From Candidatus Fermentithermobacillaceae bacterium (GTDB lineage Bacteria > Bacillota > Sulfobacillia > Fermentithermobacillales > DUSS01): a stretch of DNA of 64,000 nt. Under the pieces are notes generated by a model that did no database searches, had not been told where the DNA came from, and worked only from the letters and a program-made list of their open reading frames with translations. Positions within the stretch are counted from its first letter, which is position 1. The number at the start of each line of letters is the position of its first letter. A program made the position numbers and the translations under genes. Below, piece after piece: positions 43,962-53,321 of this stretch. The DNA lies in assembly GCA_012842495.1 (NCBI GenBank), contig DUSS01000008.1, forward strand, positions 1-64,000. Direction: 5' to 3'.

Positions 43962-44786
43962 TCACACTCTGGCCCGCACGAGATTTCCCGACTCGTATCG
44001 TTTGAGTCCCAGTCTGAAAAGGCCACGTCCCCCAAGCACCAGAACCACGGCCGCGAGCACGACGGCGGCGAAAAAGGCTGGATCCTGCTCTCTCATCACC
44101 CTGACAGGGATGGAGTTGATGAACCCGGCCGGCACCAGGGTAAACAGAATCGCCCTCACCGCTCCCTGAAAGATCTCCGAAGGGTACGTCGAGAACGTGA
44201 TGAGGGCATTAAGCAACTGCGAGGCGAGAGTCTCGGAGTTTCCGATGAAAAAGGCCAGGGAATGAGCGATGACTGTGAATCCCAATAGAATCATGGCCAC
44301 GGCTAGGCCGGAAAGGAAAAACAACAGTCCCTGGCCCGGGCCGGGCCGAACGATGGCGAAGTATACAAGTGGCCCGAAAAGCGTGTCACCGAGGGCGGTG
44401 ACGTCCATTCTGCTGCACAGAACGTGCAGGAGCACGTCTTTGGGGTAGACCAGGTAGAAATCGAGGTCCCCGTTGATGATTATCCTGGCCAGGTATACCG
44501 AGTTTCCGAAGATGCTGTACGCGATGCCATAACCGAACGCAGTGACAGCCCACAAAGCTACGACGTCGTTTCGTTCCCAGCCGCTCAGTGCGGGAAAACG
44601 CGTGAAGTACAGCACCCAGAAAGCCAGCCACATGCAGTCGTTGAGGAGCATCCCCAATACGCGGGTGGCGAAGGAGGCCCTGTATTCCATCTCCATGGAT
44701 ATGTTAGCTTTCAGGTAGCCGGTTACAAGGCCGAGATAGCTGCGGGCAGTGTTCTTCCTGTTCGCCCGATCATCCTCCCTGAACAC
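43962..44786 (-). CDS. ABC-2 type exporter permease (DUF990-like), second
   Basis: 274 residues with six hydrophobic helices and the arrangement of ABC2_membrane_6/DUF990 permeases (GDLDFYLVYPKDVLLHVLCSR, YPSEIFQGAVRAILFTLVP). Third gene of a minus-strand operon ATPase-permease-permease; its start overlaps the end of the previous permease by 17 bp. Exported substrate unknown; such three-gene sets are common in Bacillota and usually lack other pathway genes. Confidence 0.85.
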   Translation of the reverse strand: MFREDDRANRKNTARSYLGLVTGYLKANISMEMEYRASFATRVLGMLLNDCMWLAFWVLYFTRFPALSGWERNDVVALWAVTAFGYGIAYSIFGNSVYLARIIINGDLDFYLVYPKDVLLHVLCSRMDVTALGDTLFGPLVYFAIVRPGPGQGLLFFLSGLAVAMILLGFTVIAHSLAFFIGNSETLASQLLNALITFSTYPSEIFQGAVRAILFTLVPAGFINSIPVRVMREQDPAFFAAVVLAAVVLVLGGRGLFRLGLKRYESGNLVRARV

Positions 44787-45624
44787 TGACTCTCTTCACC
44801 CCCAGTCTGAAAAGCCCGTGGGCGACCAGCATGAGTGCAACGATCCACAAAGCTTGTCTTCCGGTCAGAGCAAGCCAACCTCGAGTCTCGAAAAACGAGA
44901 AGGTTCTTGCAGGGCCGTAGATTACCTGGCTGACCGGCAGGTATGAGGAGACCCTTCGGAGCAGCGGTGGGAGGATATCCAGCGGAAGCAGCACCCCACC
45001 CAGCACCATAAGGACCCGTGAATACAGAAAACGAAAGGCCCACGTATCCTCGACCCAAAATGCAAGAACAGCGATGGAAAACTGGGTCCAGAAATCCACC
45101 GTGAATGCAAGGAGGATGGAGAACACCGCGGCAGCAGCCGATGTCCCGGTCCACCTTGGAATGCCTGCCAGCACCCATGTAACCATCCCGGCGACGAACA
45201 GGTTGAGCGCGAAGCGAAAGACTGCATCTGCCAAATACTTTGCGTAGTAAAACAGAGGATAGCTGTACGGCTTGTTCAAGCTGTATGCTACGGCGCCTGA
45301 TTTCACCTCTTCGTCGATGTCCCGTCCGATCTGAGGCAGGGCGAGGACGATGCTTTCGCTGGCAGCGAGATACCAGAGCATCTGGTCAAAAGAGAAGGCT
45401 TCGATGGTGCCAGCGCTCTGGAAACGAAAAGTCGTCCTCCAGAGCTGGGCGAAGACGAACATGATGATGACGAGGAATATCTGCCTTAATAGAACATCGT
45501 ACACGTACGCCAGCTGGCTCGCCAGCGTGACCCTGAACATTTCGACATACTTTTGCGCGGCAACATATGGGCTTTTCCGAGTCACCGGCGTCTTCCTCCC
45601 CGGAAACCCTCTCAGGGCCTCCAA
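44770..45624 (-). CDS. ABC-2 type exporter permease, first
   Basis: 284 residues, about six membrane helices, and the motif IDEEVKSGAVAYSLNKPYSYPL typical of this permease family. Forms a heterodimer with the permease at 43962-44786, powered by the ATPase at 45678-46694. Start ATG 45624; the first 20 residues are hydrophilic. Confidence 0.85.
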   Translation of the reverse strand: MEALRGFPGRKTPVTRKSPYVAAQKYVEMFRVTLASQLAYVYDVLLRQIFLVIIMFVFAQLWRTTFRFQSAGTIEAFSFDQMLWYLAASESIVLALPQIGRDIDEEVKSGAVAYSLNKPYSYPLFYYAKYLADAVFRFALNLFVAGMVTWVLAGIPRWTGTSAAAAVFSILLAFTVDFWTQFSIAVLAFWVEDTWAFRFLYSRVLMVLGGVLLPLDILPPLLRRVSSYLPVSQVIYGPARTFSFFETRGWLALTGRQALWIVALMLVAHGLFRLGVKRVSVQGG

Positions 45625-45677
45625 TCGTCGCGGACTGCCTGAATCTGGCGCCCTAAGACCCGTTTATTGAAAACTTA

Positions 45678-46694
45678 TCAGGACCTAACTCCATCGGGCT
45701 GTTGTGCCCTGTATATCTCGGCGATTATCTCCTCGAGCGGAGGGTCGGAAATGGTGATGTCGAGGACCTCATACTCTTTGAGCACGGCCGAGAGGACCTG
45801 ATCGATCCCAGCTATCCTCGCATCTACCTCTAGCTTCAGACCTTGTCCTTTGGCCTTGACGGTTACAATGCCCGGTCTCGCGATTTCCGGTGCTTCCTGT
45901 GCCAGTCTCAGGTCAATTACCTTCCTGTGGAGATAGCGGTGTTTCAGCGTTTTCACCGTAGTATCCAGCACGATCTCGCCATGGTTGATGATTATCACCC
46001 TATCGGCCAGTTGCTCGATGTCGCCCACGTCGTGGGAGGTTAAGAACACCGTGGCCTTTACTTCTCTGTTCCATTGCTTGAGTACCCGTCTCAGGTTTTG
46101 CCGGGCGAGGACGTCGAGACCGATCGTGGGTTCGTCCAAAAACACTACTTCCGGTCCGTGCAGAAGCGATGCCGCAACCTCGCATCTCATTCTCTGACCA
46201 AGGGAGAGTTTCCTCACGGGTGTTTTGAGAAACTCGTCGATTTGAAATAGGGAGACCAGGTAATCGCGGTTCTTCCGGTACTCGGCCGGATCCATCTCGT
46301 AGATGCGCGCCAGCAGGTTGAATGTGTCCAGCGGCGGTAGATGGTACCACAGCTGCGACTTCTGCCCGAAGACAGAACCTATCTTGAACGAGAGTTTCTC
46401 TCTATCCAGCCACGGAACATGCCCCAATACCCGCGCAGTGCCGGACGAGGGGTACAGGATGCCGGTGAGCATCTTGATGGTGGTTGATTTGCCGGCGCCG
46501 TTGGGTCCTATGAAGGCGACTACCTCGCCGCGCTCCACCACGAGGTCGATTCCTTTAACCGCTTCCACCTCGGTGGTTTCTCGGGAAAAGAAGGATTTAA
46601 TGGAGCCGGTGACGCCGGCTTCTTTGGTTCTGCTCCTGAACACTTTCCGGAGCTTCTGGGTCTCGATGACCGGGCTTGAACCAGCAGAGTTCAT
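45678..46694 (-). CDS. ABC exporter ATP-binding protein
   Basis: 338 residues. Walker A GPNGAGKSTT near 72, Q-loop VFGQKSQLWYHLP, signature LSLGQRMRCE near 160, Walker B VVFLDEPTIGLD, switch His in TSHDVGDIEQ. The KSQLWYHLPPLDTF segment is typical of the subfamily that works with ABC-2/DUF990 permeases. C-terminal 100 residues form an extra regulatory domain. I place the start at ATG 46694; GTG 46709 is possible. Confidence 0.9.
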   Translation of the reverse strand: MNSAGSSPVIETQKLRKVFRSRTKEAGVTGSIKSFFSRETTEVEAVKGIDLVVERGEVVAFIGPNGAGKSTTIKMLTGILYPSSGTARVLGHVPWLDREKLSFKIGSVFGQKSQLWYHLPPLDTFNLLARIYEMDPAEYRKNRDYLVSLFQIDEFLKTPVRKLSLGQRMRCEVAASLLHGPEVVFLDEPTIGLDVLARQNLRRVLKQWNREVKATVFLTSHDVGDIEQLADRVIIINHGEIVLDTTVKTLKHRYLHRKVIDLRLAQEAPEIARPGIVTVKAKGQGLKLEVDARIAGIDQVLSAVLKEYEVLDITISDPPLEEIIAEIYRAQQPDGVRS

Positions 46695-46844
46695 TTTCAC
46701 CACTTCCACGGACCGGTGGATTTGGGGTGCGCTTGACCGGGCGTCGGGATATTATGAAGACTCTAGCACCAGAGGAGGGAGGTGTCAATCGAGTCGGCCG
46801 TACAACCGACCCAGAAACGCCTCGCCCCGAGGTGTTGACGGGCA

Positions 46845-46953
46845 CTGATGCGGCTGTTGCGCGAACACAAGCTGAAGGGTATCAAGACCGGCAAAGCTTT
46901 GGCGAGTCCGGGAGAAAGATCTTAAGGCCTTTATGCGGGCAGGGGAGCATGGC
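46845..46953 (+). pseudogene. frameshifted excisionase-type HTH (HTH_17) remnant
   Basis: From ATG 46848 one frame reads MRLLREHKLKGIKTGKAL; a shift to the next frame gives WRVREKDLKAFMRAGEHG. Together these are the second half of the DNA-binding excisionase/MerR-like domain (RLLREGKLPGIKVGRAWRI..DLEAFL in intact relatives). The first helix is missing and the frame is broken, so the gene is dead. Confidence 0.6.
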
Positions 46954-47174
46954 GGCGCGGAGCCTTTCTTAACTCAAATCGTACGAAGTGCCGAGCCTTG
47001 CCATGAGCGTGATCCATTGCCAGACAGGGCCGGCGACGTCCGACACAGCTATCAGACGGGTCAAAACCCACCTGAAGGAGCACCGTGCCGGCCGACGCTT
47101 TTGTGGGCGGACCAGGTGCTTGCTGGCTGGATGCAGACCTGGCCGATCTTCTAACCACCGCGAGCGGCTCATGA
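46954..47174. other. no gene seen; between two remnants
   Basis: Frames are broken and no family is recognised. The stretch may hold decayed sequence from the same lost element as its neighbours. Confidence 0.4.
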
Positions 47175-47363
47175 GCACGGGAGAGTCCGCTTCTGTATCC
47201 GTCGCTTCCGGCTGGGAGGGTGGGTTTACCCCGGCAGTCAATCGTTCTTCTGGACCAGATCCGGAGCCTCGACGGCGAGCGGGTGGCGGGCTACCTAGGC
47301 AGCTTGGACCAGAGAGACCTTGAACGGATTCGAGCTGGTGTCCGGCGCCTGCTACAGCTCTAA
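47175..47363 (+). pseudogene. 3' remnant of a MazF/PemK toxin gene
   Basis: In the frame ending at TAA 47361-47363 the translation reads LYPSLPAGRVGLPRQSIVLL, then DQIRSLDGERVAGYLGSLDQ and RDLERIRAGVRRLLQL. This matches the C-terminal half of MazF ribonucleases (LLPAGEGGLPRDSVVLVDQIRT.. in intact relatives). An in-frame stop lies just upstream at 47172-47174 and no N-terminal half with its start was found. No antitoxin was recognised. Dead toxin gene. Confidence 0.7.
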
Positions 47364-47600
47364 GAGTTTGCAACCACCGGCATTTTGCCAAGTTTGGCGA
47401 ACGAACTACCGCAGCAGGACAACAGCCCTCCCGGCGTCGAAGAGGGGTATAAACGCCCTTCGACCGTGACCGAAGCGGCGAAGATTGGCGGTGTCCTGAG
47501 GGTATGCATGCTCGTACCGAGCAATGCGGAGCCAGGGTGCTTGTAGTTTTTTTGTCGCATGGGGCGGATATGGCTTTTTGCTCAGGGAGGATATGATGTC

Positions 47601-48233
47601 ATGAAAACTATCCTGGTCACCGGCTTTGATGCGTTCGGCGGTGAACAAGTTAACCCTGCATCTCGTTGCGCGTTGAAGCTCGATGGGAGGGTGGTCGCCG
47701 GGGTCAGAGTGGTCGCCATCGAAGTCCCTACGGTGTTTGGTGAGGCGCCGAAGGTGGTCGAGAAAGCTGTTCGCGAACTGGGTCCCGCCGCTGTGATCGA
47801 GGTGGGGCAGGCAGGGGGCGCGGCCGGCATCAGGGTCGAGAGAGTGGCCGTGAACCTGGACGATGCCCGAGGACCCGACAACGAGGGCAACTGTCCTGTC
47901 GACTCTCCGGTAGTCCCAGGAGGTCCGGTCGCCTACTGGGCGACGCTTCCGACCAGGACCATAGTGGAAGAAATACGTAAGGCTGGGATCCCCGCGTTTC
48001 TGTCCTACAGTGCAGGAACCTTTGTTTGTAACCACCTGTTCTACGCCACCTGCCATTTCGTCGCCACATCCGGTGTGCCGCCGTGTCAGCATGTAAGGGT
48101 CGGTTTCGTCCACGTTCCGTATCTGCCGGAGCAGGTGGTAAACAAACCCAATGTCCCAAGCATGTCCGAGTCGGAGATCCTGCGTGCCCTCGACATCGCG
48201 GTTGAGGTGACCGCAGCGGAGGTAGCCAAGTGA
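47601..48233 (+). CDS. pcp: pyroglutamyl-peptidase I
   Basis: 210 residues, cytosolic cysteine peptidase that removes N-terminal pyroglutamate. The C15 triad is visible: Glu in VIEVGQAGG near 81, Cys in SAGTFVCNHLFY near 144, His in GFVHVPYLPEQ near 168; the opening ILVTGFDAFGG is diagnostic. Start ATG 47601 with GGGAGG 9 bases upstream; the frame opens at 47559 but homology starts here. Single gene. Confidence 0.95.
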   Translation: MKTILVTGFDAFGGEQVNPASRCALKLDGRVVAGVRVVAIEVPTVFGEAPKVVEKAVRELGPAAVIEVGQAGGAAGIRVERVAVNLDDARGPDNEGNCPVDSPVVPGGPVAYWATLPTRTIVEEIRKAGIPAFLSYSAGTFVCNHLFYATCHFVATSGVPPCQHVRVGFVHVPYLPEQVVNKPNVPSMSESEILRALDIAVEVTAAEVAK

Positions 48234-48352
48234 GTGAGCGTACGAGACCACTTCAGAGAACAGCATGACCACGAGAACGATTTGACCGTGGTTACACTTC
48301 GACTTCAAACCTTATAAAGTTAAAGGAGGACCGAAGGTTAAGTGAGAACGGG

Positions 48353-50323
48353 ATGAATAACTTCTTGCCCAGAATCACTATCCTGCGCCGGCTGCGCTCC
48401 GGGAGCATTCTTGCAAGGGTCTTGAGCGCGACCGTTGTCGCTGTCGTCCTTTGGGCGTGGTATGCTCCCGTGCCGCACATGCAGCACTGGCAAGTCCACC
48501 AGGTGCTGACATCCATCGGAGTTGTAGCGTGGCCGGCTGCTGTTCTGCCGTGGCTCAACCGGAGGCTTTCTGTCCGGAGCCGGTGCTTCTTTGGGATGCT
48601 CGGGGTGGTCGCCGGCTACTGGCTCCAGGGCCAGCCCCTATTCGCCTTGACGTACGAAGGGATCCTTTTCAACGTGAAACTCCTACCTTATCTGGGTGGA
48701 GCGGCTGTCGTACTGCTGGGCCTGGTGATTGCGGTCGATCGCCAGCTAGCGGCGGGTAAGAGGCCCTGGATATCCGCATTGTCCCTCGCGATCGCCCTGC
48801 TGTGGGTGTTGTCGTCGGTGCTGCCGGTCCGGGCCGTCGCGAACATGAAACCGGAAACCGTGGCAGTACCTGGGCTTGCGATCTCGGAGACTTATCTCCT
48901 TCAGGTGCCGGGGGACTCGGACCTTACCGGCTGGTCCTTCGAGGACGTAGTCGTGATCTGCGGACCGGACACGCTGTTGTGGCGGTTCCCCGACGGGACT
49001 GCCAAGATTCTCTTCCTCAGCCTCAACCACAGGTTCCTTGATATTGTCGAGAACACCGGGCACGTCCTCATCCTGGACAAGAAGTCCGGTGTCCTGTACT
49101 GCTTCCAGACGGATACCGGGGATCAGGTCTGGCAGGTAAATGGCCTGGGGACGGTCAACCAGATCCGGTGGACTGAGGGTGCAGGTTGGTTCCTGGACCA
49201 TCCCGAACCCGGCGAATTCGAGCCGGGTCGGGGCACCATACGCCTCCACAGGGTAGAGGTCCAGACCGGCAGCCACACGGTCTGGTCGCTGGAGCCCCCG
49301 GACGGCATGTTCTGGCCTGAAGTACCCGAACAGGCGACGTCCGGCTGGGGTGGCGCTCGACTCGGGTTGTCCGGGGATTGGGCTTTTGTTCGGATAGGGG
49401 TCTGGGCTGACCCGGCGTCGCCTGTCGCCGGTTCATTCACCTACCTGGCTATACCGGGCGAGGCGCCGGATAAACCCTGGCTCTTGATAGAGATCCCCAA
49501 GGACCCGGCGCCTGTGAGCGAGATAGAGGTGGCCGGTGGTATGGCGGTCTACCTGTGTTTCCGGAATGACAGGTATGAGCTGGTTGCCCGTGATATCGCA
49601 ACCGGACGGGAAACCTGGTCCCTGGTCATCGGAGGGAACAGCTATGGGGGGCGGCCGCTGCTGGCTTTGCCGGACCGGGTCCTCCTCGATTACGGTAGTT
49701 TCATGTCGTCGTCCAGGACGGACCTGGTCTGCCTCGATCCACTGACGGGGCGCGAGGTATGGCGGTTCCAAAAGCCGCGGTACGGGCTCCGGTCGATGGA
49801 GGGTGTTGGGCCAAGGACTCTAGTGCTCGTCGATGACCCGACTCCGGTGGGCACTTCAAAGACCGACGTGATTCTGCTCGGCGAGGACGGGGAACCAGTA
49901 TGGCGCTATCCGGCCAAGAGGCCGGCCTATACGGTGTACATTGATCCAGGGAAGGACCGCGTCGCCCTCCTTGAGGGCGCCGGGGAACAGCTCCCCGGCA
50001 GCGGCTGGTGGGGCGTCGAGACAGTGATACGGCTGTCCGACGGACATGTCGAAGGCGGAGGGACCTCGACGACGCGAAATGCGGCGATGGATCTCGGTAG
50101 TTACAGGTACTTGCTTCTGGACGACATGCTCTACAGGTCGGTGGGGCGTTTTACAGGCGACTACCTCGCAAACCAGGCCGTCATGAGGCTCGGGGGTCCC
50201 GGGGTCCGCATAGTGGATGTGGTACGCTACACCGACAACGTCCTTGCCAGACCCGATATGGTCGTCGTTGCCTGCCGTACCCCCAAAGGGGTGAAGGTCT
50301 ACGTACTGAGGGTCCGCAAGTGA
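48353..50323 (+). CDS. membrane protein with extracellular PQQ-like beta-propeller
   Basis: 656 residues of unknown function. Residues 1-170 hold about four to five membrane helices; the rest is a repeated beta pattern with PQQ-propeller hallmarks (VLILDKKSGVLYCFQTDTGD, QVWQVNG, DIATGRETWSLVIGG, LDPLTGREVWRFQKP, DGEPVWRYPAK). The propeller is probably outside the cell, where it may bind a ligand or partner. No catalytic motif seen. Single gene with start ATG 48353; upstream GGAGG is at 48327-48331, far for a ribosome site, so the start is not certain. Confidence 0.6.
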   Translation: MNNFLPRITILRRLRSGSILARVLSATVVAVVLWAWYAPVPHMQHWQVHQVLTSIGVVAWPAAVLPWLNRRLSVRSRCFFGMLGVVAGYWLQGQPLFALTYEGILFNVKLLPYLGGAAVVLLGLVIAVDRQLAAGKRPWISALSLAIALLWVLSSVLPVRAVANMKPETVAVPGLAISETYLLQVPGDSDLTGWSFEDVVVICGPDTLLWRFPDGTAKILFLSLNHRFLDIVENTGHVLILDKKSGVLYCFQTDTGDQVWQVNGLGTVNQIRWTEGAGWFLDHPEPGEFEPGRGTIRLHRVEVQTGSHTVWSLEPPDGMFWPEVPEQATSGWGGARLGLSGDWAFVRIGVWADPASPVAGSFTYLAIPGEAPDKPWLLIEIPKDPAPVSEIEVAGGMAVYLCFRNDRYELVARDIATGRETWSLVIGGNSYGGRPLLALPDRVLLDYGSFMSSSRTDLVCLDPLTGREVWRFQKPRYGLRSMEGVGPRTLVLVDDPTPVGTSKTDVILLGEDGEPVWRYPAKRPAYTVYIDPGKDRVALLEGAGEQLPGSGWWGVETVIRLSDGHVEGGGTSTTRNAAMDLGSYRYLLLDDMLYRSVGRFTGDYLANQAVMRLGGPGVRIVDVVRYTDNVLARPDMVVVACRTPKGVKVYVLRVRK

Positions 50324-50531
50324 GCTCCGGGTTCCGGCCCGCCCCGGCATCGACCGAGAAATAGCGCTCAAGGCTTTCCACACCCTGTGTTTCCGCCGAA
50401 CATGTTCCCTTCCCGGTAGGAACCAGGAGGTCATGCCCGGAGATTCTCCGTCAGTGCTCGCATTCCGACAAGGTGTCTCCCTTCCGGACGTACACCGGAA
50501 AATGATACACTGCCCTCGAGGGGGTCTCAAG

Positions 50532-51926
50532 ATGAGAGTAACGCTGACTTGTCTCTTAGTCGCTTGTATGCTCTTTTTCTCAGCGTGCGCACCCAAGCCG
50601 CCCAAAGCCGCCTCTAAGACCCCGGAAGAGTTGGATTCTCTCGCCCGGAGCTTTGTCTTGTCCATGGCGGCCGGCAGGTACGACGAAGCTAGTAAGACGT
50701 TCACGAAGCAAATGGCTGCGGCGATGCCGGCCTCTAAACTGGGTGAACTGTGGTCGGCGCTTTTAACTCAGGGCGGACGGTGGCAGCAAATCGCGAACAC
50801 GAGGTTTGCCGAGGAATCCGGATATAGGGTGGTGTACGTCACTGCCGCTTTTGAGAACGGCTCAATTGATATTAAGGTAGTTTTTGACGACGAGGCCAAA
50901 GTGGCCGGGTTGTGGCTGGGAGCGTTTCAGCCTGCGCTGGCCTCAAGCCAGTATACCGCCCCTGTTTACGTCAAAGAGGATTCTTTCACGGAACAAGAGG
51001 TCGTTGTGGGCCAAGGCCAGTGGGCTCTACCCGGCACTTTGACCATGCCCAAGGGTGAAGGACCATTTCCGGCCGTGGTGTTGGTTCACGGTTCGGGTCC
51101 CCTGGACAGGGATGAAACCATAGGACCCAACAAGCCTTTCAAAGATCTGGCGTGGGGGCTTGCGTCAAAAGGCATCGCTGTTTTGCGGTATGAGAAACGA
51201 ACGAAACATTACGCAGCCGAGATGAAGAACGTGCAGAACATGACCGTCAAAGAGGAGACAATCGATGATGCCGTGGCCGCGGTGGCGCTCTTGAAAGAGA
51301 CTCCGGGAGTGGACCCGGAAAGAGTGTTTCTCATCGGGCACAGCCTTGGTGCGATGCTGGCGCCCAGGATAGCTGAAGAGTGTTTGGCATCACCGCACAC
51401 ACGCATAGCCGGAATCGTTATGCTGGCGCCTGCGAGCAGGGACCTCCTCGACGTAATCCTCGAGCAGGCGGAATACCTCGCAGGGCTTGACGGGACTATC
51501 AGTGAGGCCGAATCCAGGGAGATCGAGGCGATAAAGACTGAGGTTGAGAAGATTAGATCCGGGAAACTGCGGGAAGGGGAATTGGCCCTGAACGCTCCCA
51601 AGTCATACTGGGACGATCTTGCGGCGTACGACGGGGTGGAGATTGCCGGAGAACTCGGGCTGCCCATGCTGATTTTGCAGGGCGAAAGGGATTACCAGGT
51701 CACTATGGAAGACCTTCAGGGTTGGGAGGACGGTCTCTTGAAGCCGGGGGAAGCAAACGTGCGAACTAACGTCAGCATCAAAACCTACAAAGATCTGAAC
51801 CATTTGTTCATCAGCGGCACAGGTAAGAGCACTCCCGACGAGTACCTGATTCCGGGACATGTATCAGAGGAAGTGATTACTGATATATCGAACTGGGTGA
51901 GGACCACAGGCGAAGCTGGAGATTAG
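50532..51926 (+). CDS. lipoprotein alpha/beta hydrolase with DUF3887 domain
   Basis: 464 residues. Signal peptide with lipobox FFSAC (Cys near residue 19), then a DUF3887-like domain (about 30-130: LARSFVLSMAAGRYDEASKTF), then a serine hydrolase with HGSGPLDRDE oxyanion region, nucleophile GHSLGA near 270, Asp in LQGERDYQV and His in DLNHLF near 430. Cell-surface esterase or peptidase; the DUF3887-hydrolase combination is common in Bacillota. A long helical insert sits at about 305-345. ATG 50532 has GAGGGGG 7 bases upstream, overriding the longer frame from 50433. Confidence 0.88.
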   Translation: MRVTLTCLLVACMLFFSACAPKPPKAASKTPEELDSLARSFVLSMAAGRYDEASKTFTKQMAAAMPASKLGELWSALLTQGGRWQQIANTRFAEESGYRVVYVTAAFENGSIDIKVVFDDEAKVAGLWLGAFQPALASSQYTAPVYVKEDSFTEQEVVVGQGQWALPGTLTMPKGEGPFPAVVLVHGSGPLDRDETIGPNKPFKDLAWGLASKGIAVLRYEKRTKHYAAEMKNVQNMTVKEETIDDAVAAVALLKETPGVDPERVFLIGHSLGAMLAPRIAEECLASPHTRIAGIVMLAPASRDLLDVILEQAEYLAGLDGTISEAESREIEAIKTEVEKIRSGKLREGELALNAPKSYWDDLAAYDGVEIAGELGLPMLILQGERDYQVTMEDLQGWEDGLLKPGEANVRTNVSIKTYKDLNHLFISGTGKSTPDEYLIPGHVSEEVITDISNWVRTTGEAGD

Positions 51927-52012
51927 GAAGTCATGAAGTTAGGGAATTGGGAGCTTGGGCTGGTTTCCGAATACCATGTTTTGCTCGATGAGTCCTCATC
52001 CAGACGTCGTCA

Positions 52013-52966
52013 TCAGATGGCGTCTACTTGGTTCGGTGTCCCCAGACTCCGCCTGACCCACGAATAACAAATCGCTAGATCCTCATCGGTTACCAGGTCC
52101 GCCCGATGCTCGAACGTAACGAACAGCTCCGGTTGTACGCCCGGGGTGGTAGCCGTTTTGGAGCTTGAAACCTCAGCTAGAAAGGATAGAAGCCCCCCGA
52201 TGTCGGCCCATCCTTCTTCCGCGGTGAGGCTTGGCAGTACAGGATGATGACCTCCCATCTTGTTTTGCCCAAGCTGGACCGTCCATAAGTGGACATTGCT
52301 GATATACGCAGACACGGCTTCGAGAAACGCCCGGGCGGAGAAACCCGGGTCCGTGTGTTCCTGAAGGTGGAGCCTGCCTGAATCGATGCAGAAGCCCAGA
52401 TTAGGATTCTCTCCGAGCAGCTTGGGAAAGAGTCTCAGATAGTGCCATGCATGGAGGATGTCGTGCTCAATTACTATCTTGACTCCAACCTCCGTTGAGA
52501 GGGCAGATAAGAGGGGGAGGACATCAGACGCTATCTCGATCTGCTCCTCCTCACAAGTTGAGTTGGCGGGTATCGTTTCCCCCTTCCGGGCAAACCGCCA
52601 ATCCGACCAGTCTAGCCGGTCATCCAGGACGGCCGGCTTCGGGTAATGGACGATGAGGTAGGGGGAACCCAGGTCCTTGGCAAGCCTGAGTTCCTTTTCT
52701 ACCGCGGCAAGTGCTCTTTCCCTCACCGACCGGTTCGGGCTGGCTATCATAGCGTGGGGGCAGTTCACACTTGAAGGATCTTCGACGAGGGGGTAGTGAA
52801 TCCCAATTCTAAGACCGCTGCTCCACGCGAAATCTGTTAACCGGTAGGCTTCTCCAATGGATCTGAGCATGCTGACCTCGAGACCCCAGAATCCAGAACG
52901 AGTCTCTCTCCGAATCCGGGACGGGTCGAAGTCCCGGTACACGCCGGTCAGAAAGTGATGTTTCAT
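52013..52966 (-). CDS. sugar phosphate isomerase/epimerase-like TIM barrel
   Basis: 317 residues in the xylose-isomerase-like/AP-endonuclease-2 fold. Metal-site positions are suggested by IHYPLVEDP, LIVHYPKP, IVIEHDILH, FCIDSGRLHLQEH, NVHLWTVQ and FVTFEHR. Substrate unknown. Single gene on minus, convergent with the hydrolase gene. The start ATG 52966 has AGGAGGTAGG just upstream. Confidence 0.75.
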   Translation of the reverse strand: MKHHFLTGVYRDFDPSRIRRETRSGFWGLEVSMLRSIGEAYRLTDFAWSSGLRIGIHYPLVEDPSSVNCPHAMIASPNRSVRERALAAVEKELRLAKDLGSPYLIVHYPKPAVLDDRLDWSDWRFARKGETIPANSTCEEEQIEIASDVLPLLSALSTEVGVKIVIEHDILHAWHYLRLFPKLLGENPNLGFCIDSGRLHLQEHTDPGFSARAFLEAVSAYISNVHLWTVQLGQNKMGGHHPVLPSLTAEEGWADIGGLLSFLAEVSSSKTATTPGVQPELFVTFEHRADLVTDEDLAICYSWVRRSLGTPNQVDAI

Positions 52967-53031
52967 GACCTACCTCCTCTTTTAGAAGCACAGGGAACAC
53001 AATACGATACTACCGCAAAAACCCGAGCTGC

Positions 53032-53196
53032 AGCCAGGGATACTTGGGTGACAGCCTGAACTACCTCCCCTATTTTGAGTACAAAGACCTCACTTTCTAT
53101 GATTCTTTTGATTCAACAAAGCAGCTACCAGCAAAACCCGCCAAGCTGCCCCTGTACGGTGAGAATGTGATAGGATATTTCGGTGATCGAAAGTAA
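53032..53196 (+). pseudogene. possible 3' remnant of an unrecognised gene
   Basis: One frame ending at TAA 53194-53196 reads YLGDSLNYLPYFEYKDLTFY then DSFDSTKQLPAKPAKLPLYG and ENVIGYFGDRK. The composition (aromatics, Asp/Asn, Lys) is protein-like, unlike the flanking bases, but no start or ribosome site precedes it. I do not recognise the family. Could equally be a chance open frame. Confidence 0.3.
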
Positions 53197-53321
53197 GCTC
53201 GTGACTTGCTGTCAAGCCCGAATTCAGGCTCGAAAGCAGCAGGCCCGCAAACAGGCTCGACGAGCTCGCAACTAGGTTCTACAGCCGGGTTGGGAGCGGA
53301 CTCGTATTGAGGTGATCGAGG

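Noticed and set aside
53206-53280. CRISPR-like or tandem repeats with CAGGCTCGA
   Set aside because: Only two 9-bp copies at irregular spacing; no array.
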